A stretch of 64,000 nt of DNA from assembly GCA_035452965.1 (NCBI GenBank), contig DAOTCE010000027.1, positions 1 to 64,000 on the forward strand, in the 5' to 3' direction. The DNA comes from Candidatus Paceibacterota bacterium (lineage in GTDB: Bacteria; Verrucomicrobiota; Verrucomicrobiia; Limisphaerales; UBA8199). Under the pieces are notes generated by a model, which saw nothing but the letters and a program-made list of their open reading frames with translations, was not told the origin of the DNA and ran no database searches. Made by a program: the position numbers and the translations under genes. Numbering within the stretch: the first letter of the stretch is position 1; the number at the start of each line of letters is the position of its first letter. Shown here piece by piece: positions 25,551-33,329 of the stretch.

Positions 25551-26164
25551 TCGCCCACTCTAAGGCGCGCCGACCGGCAGGCAAGCCGCAAAAGCTGCTC
25601 TGCCGTGCCTCCTGGCACCGCCACCGGACCGCGAGCCGCTCTCGGCTCACGGCAACCACCAACCCGAAGCAGGAACCAGGTACTCTCTGCGCTCCCGGCT
25701 CCTTCACCAGCGGTGCACACCGAGGACAGCTCGCAGTCCGGCCAAAGGTGATGTCGGCAAGCGGAGCCACGCTCATCCGCCCGGCCAAACACCAGGCGAT
25801 TTAGTTTGACTATACCCGGAATCGGCCCCCGGCCACCAAGGGAGTCTCACCGTATCCACGCCGTATCCTCACCGTATCCACACCGTGGATACAACCTTGA
25901 CATCCCAGGAGATTATGGGCGTAACATGCTGCCATTGTAATACTTACGCTCAAAGTGGCACCGCAAATACCCCCGGAGCACCAAATCCACCGTAAGTGCC
26001 ACAATAACAGCCACTTCCGAAAAATCAGCCAAAAACGGCGTTCCCTTGTCTCCCGGTGGCTATCAGGCCCAAACCGGTCACGCCCGCCAGCAGAGAATCG
26101 CTAGCGATTTAATTTGACTATGCGGCGAGGGGCCTGTCCCTGGGATGGATGCCAGGCCGCGCTC
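25551..26164. other. Non-coding spacer holding element B
   Basis: No open frame here looks like a protein. 25551-25795 is plain GC-rich sequence without a clear signal. 25796-26121 is the second copy of the dispersed element, described separately. The last 40 bases run into the end of the GT9 gene. Confidence 0.6.
25796..26121. repeat. Intergenic element B, second copy of the 18-bp-bounded element
   Basis: Starts with GCGATTTAGTTTGACTAT (25796-25813) and ends with GCGATTTAATTTGACTAT (26104-26121), the same bounding repeat as element A. The 11-bp array at 25850-25892 reads CCGTATCCACG, CCGTATCCTCA, CCGTATCCACA, CCGTGGATAC; its last part makes a dyad GTATCCAC-ACC-GTGGATAC. Length between boundary repeats is 308 bases against 276 in element A. 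Confidence 0.75.
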
Positions 26165-27193
26165 TCACGCTTGTCCCAGTCGCTTCTGCACTGCCTCGAA
26201 GACGGCGGCCGGCGGGATGGCGCGCAAGCACTCGAAGGGCTTCACATAGCGGCAGCGCTGTTTGAAGCAGGGAACGCAGGGGAGGTTCAACTGCAGCACA
26301 TGATCGAGCTGGCGGTAGGGCCCGGTGCGGCGCGGCTCAGTGGGGCCGAACAACGCGACCACCGGTTTGCCCAGCGCGGCAGCGACATGCAACGGCCCGG
26401 TGTCGTTGCTGACCATCAGCTCAGCAAGCCGTATCCACTCGACCATTTCCGGCAGCGAAAGGCGCCCGGTCAAATCCAGGCAGCGCGCCGGAGCAGCCTG
26501 CGCGATTGCCTCGCCCAGCGGCCGCCCGTCCTCCCCGCCGAGCACTGCAAACTGAAACTCCGGGTTGGCCGGGGCCAGGAGCCGCACCAACTCGGTGAAA
26601 GACTCGACCGGCCAGCGCTTGGTTGGCCAGCGCGCCCCGGGCTGGAGGATGATCCACCGGCCTCTGGCGGCCGGCCACTTTCGCCGCACCGACTCGGCCA
26701 CCGCCGGGCGCTCCGGCAGCGATGCGACCTCCCCGTCCACCGGCACGCCCAGGATTGGCAGCACGCGCAGGTACCAGTCCGCCGCATGAGTGAGGGCCGA
26801 GGGACGCCGCACAATGTGATCATAAAACCCGCGCGCGCCTTCGCGCGGCTCGTCCAGGCCAATTGACAGCCGCCCGTTGGCCAGCCAGGCGAACACCCCC
26901 GAGCGCAAAAGACTCTGCAAGTCAATCACCCAGTCAAAACACTGCCGCCGCAGCCAGCGCACACTGCGCCACATTTCGGCCCAGTGCCGCGGCGAGGCCC
27001 AGCGCTGGCGTTCAAAACGCACCACGCTCGCCAAATCCGGGTCTCCCTCCAACAGCGGCGCCAGGTTCGAATCAATCCACCAGTGGACTTCGCTGCCGGG
27101 CAGATGCCGCTTGATCAACCGCAGCACCGGCAAGGCGTGCACCACATCGCCGAGCGAGCTGGGCTTGAGAATCAGAATCTTCACCTGGCGCAA
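26165..27193 (-). CDS. Glycosyltransferase family 9 (heptosyltransferase-like)
   Basis: 342 residues, TTG start at 27193 (a GTG three codons later is possible). GT9 enzymes add ADP-heptose to lipid A-core or similar acceptors. Visible: N-terminal ILILKPSSLGDVVHALPVL (residues 5-23), DWVIDLQSLLRSG, the ILQPGARWPTKRWP segment, and the donor-binding block NDTGPLHVAAALGKP followed by LFGPTEPRRTGP. The C-terminal Cys cluster (CVPCFKQRC) is typical for this branch. Third gene of a minus-strand set with the metallophosphoesterase and acylphosphatase. Confidence 0.93.
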   Translation of the reverse strand: MRQVKILILKPSSLGDVVHALPVLRLIKRHLPGSEVHWWIDSNLAPLLEGDPDLASVVRFERQRWASPRHWAEMWRSVRWLRRQCFDWVIDLQSLLRSGVFAWLANGRLSIGLDEPREGARGFYDHIVRRPSALTHAADWYLRVLPILGVPVDGEVASLPERPAVAESVRRKWPAARGRWIILQPGARWPTKRWPVESFTELVRLLAPANPEFQFAVLGGEDGRPLGEAIAQAAPARCLDLTGRLSLPEMVEWIRLAELMVSNDTGPLHVAAALGKPVVALFGPTEPRRTGPYRQLDHVLQLNLPCVPCFKQRCRYVKPFECLRAIPPAAVFEAVQKRLGQA

Positions 27194-27253
27194 AACCCGG
27201 AGCGAGGCGGGGACACCTCCACCTTGGCGCGCGGGACGGCGCTGGCGGGAGCG

Positions 27254-27976
27254 CTACTTGCCGTAGGCCAGACGCTCGGCCAGGCGCGGCGGCAGGCCCG
27301 CATCCAGGATCTTCCTCTGGGCGCTCGCGATGTCATATTCCAACCGCCGCAGCTCGATGGTCCCCTCGTCCGCGTCATAGACCACGTAAGCGGCCTTGGG
27401 ATTATTATCTCGCGGCTGCCCGATGGCGCCGACGTTCACAAAATACTTCTTCCCGGCCTCCACCTTGAACTTGGAGTACGTGCCGCCCCGCACCACGTGG
27501 TCGCGGATGAACGCCACCGGCACATGCGTGTGGCCAAAGAAACAAATGCTCGTGTTCTGGTAGGTGAAACTGGTCGCCGCGGCCAGCTTGTCAAAGACAT
27601 AGCCCCAGCGCTGCGGGGCATCGAGCGTGGCGTGCACAATCGTGAAATTGGTGACCATGCGGACATACTTCAAGTCCCGCAGCCACTGCCGGTCGTCCGC
27701 CGTCAATTGCTTGCGCGTCCAGTTCACCGCCTCCGCCGCCGCCGGGTTGAATCCATCCAGCGGCCCGTCAGTCGAGCAATACTCGTCGTGGTTGCCCTTC
27801 ACGACCGGGATATTCATCTTGCGGACGATCGCGAGGCACTCCCGCGGGTTGGCGTTATAGCCGACCACATCGCCCAGGCAGGCGTAATGCGTGCACTTCT
27901 GCTGCTTGATATCCTCCAATACAACCGTGAACGCCTCGAGGTTGGCGTGGATGTCCGCTATGATTGCAAACTTCAT
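27254..27976 (-). CDS. Calcineurin-like metallophosphoesterase (YfcE type)
   Basis: 240 residues, about normal for small YfcE-like phosphodiesterases. All metal motifs are visible: DIHANLEA (residues 8-15), LGDVVGYNANP, VKGNHDEY, a His in TIVHATLDAP, and FFGHTHVP. The C-terminus carries a short extra tail (DIASAQRKILDAGLPPRLAE). It lies 7 bases after the acylphosphatase gene and 60 bases before GT9. Substrate unknown. Confidence 0.93.
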   Translation of the reverse strand: MKFAIIADIHANLEAFTVVLEDIKQQKCTHYACLGDVVGYNANPRECLAIVRKMNIPVVKGNHDEYCSTDGPLDGFNPAAAEAVNWTRKQLTADDRQWLRDLKYVRMVTNFTIVHATLDAPQRWGYVFDKLAAATSFTYQNTSICFFGHTHVPVAFIRDHVVRGGTYSKFKVEAGKKYFVNVGAIGQPRDNNPKAAYVVYDADEGTIELRRLEYDIASAQRKILDAGLPPRLAERLAYGK

Positions 27977-27983
27977 TTGACTT

Positions 27984-28262
27984 CTATCTAACTATTTCAA
28001 ACCCGCGAAACTCGTTCCCGGCTTCGTGCCACGAAACCTCTTCCTGTCGGATAAAATGATCCATGCCCGACTCCCGTATCGCCTGCCGAAACGTTTCCAA
28101 TTCGTCTTTGGCGCCTTCGGCGACCAGTTCCACCCTGCCGTTTGGCAGGTTGCGCACGGAGCCGGTCACATCGTACCCGGCCGCCACCGACTTAACGGTG
28201 TAACGAAACCCGACCCCCTGCACCTGGCCCGAGTAAAGAATATGCATTCGCCTGCGATTCAC
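27984..28262 (-). CDS. acyP: Acylphosphatase
   Basis: 92 residues from a GTG at 28262 (VNRRRMHIL); the ATG at 28247 is the alternative. Hydrolyses acyl phosphates. The phosphate-binding loop and catalytic Arg are in GQVQGVGFRYTVK and the catalytic Asn in GSVRNLPNGRVELVAEG; the C-terminal FEIVR is the final strand. Normal acylphosphatase length. First gene of the minus-strand trio. Confidence 0.93.
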   Translation of the reverse strand: MNRRRMHILYSGQVQGVGFRYTVKSVAAGYDVTGSVRNLPNGRVELVAEGAKDELETFRQAIRESGMDHFIRQEEVSWHEAGNEFRGFEIVR

Positions 28263-28524
28263 GGCAATGACCGGCGCCAATGTGCCACATGGGGGCCGCT
28301 TCCGGGAGCAAATTCTCCTGGCTTCCCGCTTCGACTCCACAGATAAAGCCACAATCCTCACCCCCAATGCAATCCTTTTTGTGGCCCATACGCGCTGGAG
28401 CGATTACCGAGCCGTGGCTTTCTCTCTTTCCGTGGCCGCAAGCATTTGTTACAAGGGGTCCCGGTGAGTCTGCCACTGGTTTGGATGCCGGCATGCGGAG
28501 ACAGCCTTTCAACCCTCGGAGACC

Positions 28525-31500
28525 ATGAAACGAAACGCCTTCTTACTGGCAGCGGGCAGCCTCGTATGCGCGGCGCTCGCGGCGTCGGCCACGACCCGCT
28601 ATGTGAATCTTAAGAACCCCGCGCCGGCTCCGCCCTATACGAGCTGGTCCGGCGCCGCCACCAACATCCAGCACGCCATAGACCAGGCGGTGGCGGGAGA
28701 TGAAATTCTCGTCACCAACGGTGTCTATGCCACGGGCGGCCGGACCGTGTTCGGCACGATGACCAATCGCGTGGCCATCAACAAAGCCGTGACGGTGCGC
28801 AGTGTCAACGGCCCGCTGCTGACAATCATCGAAGGCCGCGTGGTGGCGGGGACCACGAACGGGGATGGGGCGATTCGGTGCGTGTATGTGGGGCCCAACG
28901 CGGTGCTGAGCGGGTTTACCTTGACCAACGGCCACACGCGAGCCGATGGGGACTATTACCAGGAACAGAGCGGTGGCGGAGCATGGTGTGAGACGTCCGG
29001 GGTGGTCACCAACTGCACCTTGAGCGGCAACTCGGCCTACTACTCTGGCGGCGGGGCGTATTCTGGCATCCTCAAAAACTGCAACTTGAATGGCAACTCG
29101 GCCGACTATGGCGGCGGGGCGTCCGGTGGCACCCTAAACAATTGCGCCTTGAGCGGCAATTCGGCTTCCGAAGACGGCGGCGGGGCGAGTAATGCCACCT
29201 TGAACAATTGCACCTTGAGCGGCAACTCGTCCTACTACGGCGGTGGAGCATATGATGCCACCCTGAACAACTGCGCCTTGAGCGGCAACTCGGCCCGCTC
29301 CGATGGCGGCGGGGCAGCTTATGGCACCTTGAACAACTGCACCCTGAGCGGCAACTCGGCCTGCCACTCTGGCGGCGGGGCGTATTACGGCACCCTGAAC
29401 AACTGCATTGTCTATTACAATTGGGCTCGCGAGAGCCCAGACCATTACGACTGCACTTTCAACTATTCCTGCACCACACCGCTGCCAGAGGGTGAGGGCA
29501 ATATGGATGCGGAGCCGCTGCTGGCCTCTGCAATTCATCTTTCGGCTCAGTCTCCCTGCATTGGAGCTGGCAGCAGCGACTACACTCAGGGGGTGGACAT
29601 TGACGGGGAGAGTTGGCTGGAACAGCCTTGCATGGGAGCCGACCAGTTTGTGGGGGGCCAGGCCACCGGAGGATTGACCATGAAGATAACCGCTGCCTGC
29701 ACCAACGTCACCACGGGTTTGGCGGTGGCGTTTGCGGGGGAAATCAGCGGCCATGCGACCGCCAGCGCATGGGATTTCGGGGATGGGGTGGCGGTGAGCA
29801 ACCGGCCCTACGCCAGCCATGCCTGGGCGCTGCCCGGGCTGTATCAGGTTCGGTGCACCGGCTACAACGACAGTAGCCCCGGCGGGGTGAGCGCGAGCGT
29901 ATGGGTGCGGGTGGGGGCGCGGGAGGTGTATTACGTGAATGGTGCGAACGCCGCGCCGGCGCATCCGTATACGAACTGGCTCGGTGCCGCGACCAACATT
30001 CAGTCGGCGATAGACGCCGGGAAGCAGATGGGGCGGTTGGTGCTGGTGGCCGACGGAGTCTATGCAGACGGGGGCCGGGCGGTTCACGGACAGATGACCA
30101 ACCGGGTGGTGGTGCCGGAGTGGGTGGAAGTCCGCAGCGTCAACGGCCCGCTGCTGACAGTGATCGAAGGGCGCGCGGTGGCGGGGACGACGAATGGGGA
30201 TGGGGCGATTCGGTGCGTGTATGTGGGGCGCAACGCGGTGCTGAGCGGGTTTACCTTGACCAACGGCCACACGCGGACGGCTGGGGACGATGACAGCGAG
30301 CGAAGCGGAGGCGCAGCATGGTGTGAGTGGTCGGCTGTGGTCAGCAACTGCACCTTGAGCGGCAACTCGGCCTATTACTATGGAGGCGGGGCGTGTCATG
30401 GCACCCTAAACACCTGCACCCTGAGCACCAACTCGGCACAGAGTGGCGGCGGGACGTTTGGTGGCACCCTGAACCACTGCACCTTGAGCGGCAACTCGGC
30501 CGCCACTGGCGGCGGGGCCAGTTCAGGTATCTTGAACAACTGCATCTTGAGCGGCAACTTGGCCTCCGACTATGGTGGCGGAGCGTCCTGGGTGACTCTG
30601 AACAACTGCACCTTGACTGGCAACTCGGCCTACGAATCTGGCGGCGGGACGCTTTCCAGCATCCTGAGCAACTGCACCTTGATCGGCAACTCGGCCTACA
30701 AATCTGGCGGCGGGGCGACTGATAGCACCCTGAACAACTGCGCCTTGATCGGCAACTCGGCCTCCGCCTATGGCGGCGGGGCGTCTTATGGCACCCTGAA
30801 CAACTGCACCTTGAGCGGCAACTCGGCCACATATGGTGGCGGGGCGTATCGAGGCATCCTGGACAACTGCATTGTGCATTACAACTCGGCTCCCGAGAGC
30901 CCAAACCACTACGACTGCACTTTCAACTATTCGTGCACGACGCCGCTGCCCATGGGCACGGGCAATTTCACCGATGAGCCCCGGTTTGTGAACACCAATG
31001 AATGGAGCAATCTGCGTCTCCAAACCAACTCCCCCTGCATCAACGCGGGCAGTAACGACTACGCACCCGGCCTGACCGATTTGGACGGCCGGCCACGCAT
31101 CATCGGCACCAGCGTGGACGTCGGCGCCTATGAGTTTCAAGGCCCCGGCATGAACGAATTCACCGCCTGGCTCGGGCAACATGGCCTGCCCACTGACGGT
31201 TCCTGCGACTACGCGGACAGCGACACTGACGGCCACAACAACTGGCAGGAGTGGCGGTGCCAGACCGACCCCACCAACGCGCTCTCGGCGTTGCGCCTGT
31301 TGTCCGCGTCGCCTGCCGGGGCCGACGTGACGGTGACTTGGGAAAGCGTGGCCGGAGTGGGCTATTACCTGTTGCGCAGCACCAACCTGTCGGCGCAACC
31401 GCCGTTCGCGTTGGTGGCGACTAACCTGGCGGGCCAGGCCGGCGCCACCAGTTACACGGACACGAATGCGGCGAGCCTGGCCCCGCTCTACTACCGGATC

Positions 31501-31746
31501 GGAACGGGGAACTACATTGCCCCCGCGCCTGCGGCGCCGAAGCTGGAGTTACGGTTCGACGCCGCATCCGGAATGCTGGAACTGAGCTGGGCGGCGACGG
31601 GCTTCCGCCTGCAAGCGCAGACCAACCACCCGGGAGTTGGGCTGACCGCAAAGTGGTACGACTATCCGGGCGGGACGAACAGCCCGGTGACGGTGCCGGC
31701 TAACCCGGCAGCCGGGTCAATCTTCTACCGCCTGGCATGGCCGTAG
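28525..31746 (+). CDS. Large secreted beta-helix repeat protein with PKD domain
   Basis: 1073 residues with a signal peptide (residues 1-22). Two homologous halves, each opening with a YVNxxN...PYTxWxGAATNIQ cap and a parallel beta-helix region (about 25-385 and 468-880). Each half is dominated by 22-residue repeats of the form LNNCTLSGNSAY-SGGGA--GT: six in the first half and eight in the second. A PKD domain (WDFGDG near residue 415) links the halves. After the second half come a Ca-binding-like DSDTDGHNN (about 898) and an FN3-like tail. The GGGA/GN-SA pattern recalls chlamydial Pmp repeats but is not identical. Predicted surface or secreted adhesin or carbohydrate-active protein; no catalytic motif is apparent. 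Confidence 0.88.
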   Translation: MKRNAFLLAAGSLVCAALAASATTRYVNLKNPAPAPPYTSWSGAATNIQHAIDQAVAGDEILVTNGVYATGGRTVFGTMTNRVAINKAVTVRSVNGPLLTIIEGRVVAGTTNGDGAIRCVYVGPNAVLSGFTLTNGHTRADGDYYQEQSGGGAWCETSGVVTNCTLSGNSAYYSGGGAYSGILKNCNLNGNSADYGGGASGGTLNNCALSGNSASEDGGGASNATLNNCTLSGNSSYYGGGAYDATLNNCALSGNSARSDGGGAAYGTLNNCTLSGNSACHSGGGAYYGTLNNCIVYYNWARESPDHYDCTFNYSCTTPLPEGEGNMDAEPLLASAIHLSAQSPCIGAGSSDYTQGVDIDGESWLEQPCMGADQFVGGQATGGLTMKITAACTNVTTGLAVAFAGEISGHATASAWDFGDGVAVSNRPYASHAWALPGLYQVRCTGYNDSSPGGVSASVWVRVGAREVYYVNGANAAPAHPYTNWLGAATNIQSAIDAGKQMGRLVLVADGVYADGGRAVHGQMTNRVVVPEWVEVRSVNGPLLTVIEGRAVAGTTNGDGAIRCVYVGRNAVLSGFTLTNGHTRTAGDDDSERSGGAAWCEWSAVVSNCTLSGNSAYYYGGGACHGTLNTCTLSTNSAQSGGGTFGGTLNHCTLSGNSAATGGGASSGILNNCILSGNLASDYGGGASWVTLNNCTLTGNSAYESGGGTLSSILSNCTLIGNSAYKSGGGATDSTLNNCALIGNSASAYGGGASYGTLNNCTLSGNSATYGGGAYRGILDNCIVHYNSAPESPNHYDCTFNYSCTTPLPMGTGNFTDEPRFVNTNEWSNLRLQTNSPCINAGSNDYAPGLTDLDGRPRIIGTSVDVGAYEFQGPGMNEFTAWLGQHGLPTDGSCDYADSDTDGHNNWQEWRCQTDPTNALSALRLLSASPAGADVTVTWESVAGVGYYLLRSTNLSAQPPFALVATNLAGQAGATSYTDTNAASLAPLYYRIGTGNYIAPAPAAPKLELRFDAASGMLELSWAATGFRLQAQTNHPGVGLTAKWYDYPGGTNSPVTVPANPAAGSIFYRLAWP
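28842..30275 (+). repeat. Two near-identical 98-bp segments inside the beta-helix gene
   Basis: 28842-28940 and 30178-30275 are almost identical at DNA level (about three differences by eye), with a period of 1335 bp. Flanking parts of the two halves are clearly more diverged. They encode the GTTNGDGAIRCVYVG...LTNGHTR cap that precedes each tandem-repeat block. Confidence 0.75.
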
Positions 31747-32307
31747 CAAACCCGGCCCAGCCGAGCAGGAGCGCCCGCCGCCGGCGTTGAGTAAACGACC
31801 GTCCTTCTTGAGATAGGTGTCCGCCGCGTGCGGCCAGTTGCCCAGGTGATGCGAGTTCCAGCCTGTGTGGACTTCAAATCCGCCACCTTCGCGAATCGCC
31901 AGCAACTTCTCCTCCACGGTCACAGGTTGGACCCCATCGCCCGCTTTCTCCGTGCTCGTCATGCATCTTTACTATTCAGGCCGGAACGCCTTTGGAAAGT
32001 GCCCGCTCGGACAGACTCCGGGCAAGGAGGTTGATAGCGGCCGTCGCTGAGCCGCCTCACCAATTCCGTGGAGTGGTAAAGTTGCTGACGGCCACGGCCG
32101 GAACCGAGCGCGTCCGAATCAGACCAGCTCCGGACAGTGTTATCAGTGCGGTTGGTTGGCGCTCCTGTCCGTCGTGCGCATTCACGCCTTGAAGCACCGG
32201 GCGGACCTGTTAGGTTTGCCGCCATTGGACAATGCCATCCGGATTGTCCAGGCTGCGTCTAGCGTTGCATCTAAAACCGAGTTCCCCTCAATATCGGCGG
32301 TCCGAAT
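31747..32307. other. Spacer with a possible gene remnant on the minus strand
   Basis: On the minus strand, 31717-31962 reads as 81 residues whose first half looks protein-like (EEKLLAIREGGGFEVHTGW then NWPHAADTYLKKDGRLLN), then runs without a stop into the end of the beta-helix gene. This could be a decayed end of another gene; I cannot identify it. 31963-32307 holds no convincing coding sequence or clear promoter. Confidence 0.3.
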
Positions 32308-33288
32308 ATGAAGCATCTGTCGGAATGTGAGTGTTTGCGGATAATCGAGCAGTTGAAGAAACTGCCCGCGCCCGTCTTCTACGGGGGCAGTGGCGTCAAG
32401 CAGGCGCTGGCGTGGCGGCGGCTGGCGCTGAAACTCGCCTGGCGCAAGGTCATATCCTTCGCGGACGTCCTGCGGCCGGCCTTCCTGTCGCCCACGACAA
32501 AGAATCCCGCCATGATCCGGATCAGGGATACGGTGTGCAATGGATACGTGACCGGCTGGATCGAGAAGTCTGTCGCCGGCGAATACGACGGGGTCGAGAT
32601 CTTTGGCAAGCTGGCTTCCCCGCCCGCGAGCAACGGAAAGTCATGGGAAGATTTCCTGGCGCTCTATGATCAGGTCGTGCTGCAAGACCAGTATTCCGCC
32701 AGGGAACTCCTGAAGCCGGACAGCGTGGTAATTGATGGCGGGGCGAATGTGGGATTGTTCACGCTGCTGGCTTCCCACCTGACCCCGAAGGGGAGGGTGT
32801 ATGCGTTCGAGCCGGCGAAACTGACCTCCACCGCGCTCAAGCAGAACACCAAAGACTGCAAGAATGTGGAGGTGTTCGCGCTGGGGCTGGGGGACCGGGT
32901 GCGGAAGGCCGAGATGATGGTGCATGAAGCCTGCCTTTCCGGCAGCACACTCAGCGATAGCGGCATGACGGTGCACGGGGCGGAGAAGGGAGACCTTGTG
33001 CCCGAGGAGGTGTCTATCACGACAATTGATGAGTTCGCACAGGGGCACAAGCTGGAGAAACTGGATTTCATCAAGGTTGATGCCGAAGGGTACGAGAAAC
33101 AGATTCTGCGGGGAGCCGCGGACACGATCCGGCGCTTCCGGCCCATCCTGGCCGTGTCGGCCTATCACTTCCCGAATGATAGAACCGACATCGTAAGCCT
33201 GGTGGGGAGCATCACCCCGGGATACCGCCATACTTTCTCCAGCCGGGCGGAGGAAGACTTGATCTTCCTGCCCCAACCGGCGAGCTAA
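32308..33288 (+). CDS. FkbM-family methyltransferase
   Basis: 326 residues. SAM-dependent O-methyltransferase of the FkbM family, often found in polysaccharide and glycan loci. The SAM-binding loop is VVIDGGANVGLFTLLAS (about residues 140-156), followed by VYAFEPAKLTSTALKQN. The C-terminal family block is LDFIKVDAEGYEKQILRGA with ILAVSAYHFPNDR near the end. The first 100 residues are extra relative to the core. Converges on the YfhO-like gene 41 bases away. Confidence 0.9.
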   Translation: MKHLSECECLRIIEQLKKLPAPVFYGGSGVKQALAWRRLALKLAWRKVISFADVLRPAFLSPTTKNPAMIRIRDTVCNGYVTGWIEKSVAGEYDGVEIFGKLASPPASNGKSWEDFLALYDQVVLQDQYSARELLKPDSVVIDGGANVGLFTLLASHLTPKGRVYAFEPAKLTSTALKQNTKDCKNVEVFALGLGDRVRKAEMMVHEACLSGSTLSDSGMTVHGAEKGDLVPEEVSITTIDEFAQGHKLEKLDFIKVDAEGYEKQILRGAADTIRRFRPILAVSAYHFPNDRTDIVSLVGSITPGYRHTFSSRAEEDLIFLPQPAS

Positions 33289-33329
33289 CGCGATCGCCCG
33301 GACGGCCCGCCGAAATGCGTGGCGGCAGG

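Noticed and set aside
26984..27991. A 335-codon plus-strand frame over the GT9 and metallophosphoesterase genes
   Set aside because: Antisense to two recognised genes; no motif.
28990..30880. Possible CRISPR array from regular short repeats
   Set aside because: Repeats are contiguous 66-bp coding units of a beta-helix protein without unique spacers, in frame with a signal-peptide protein.
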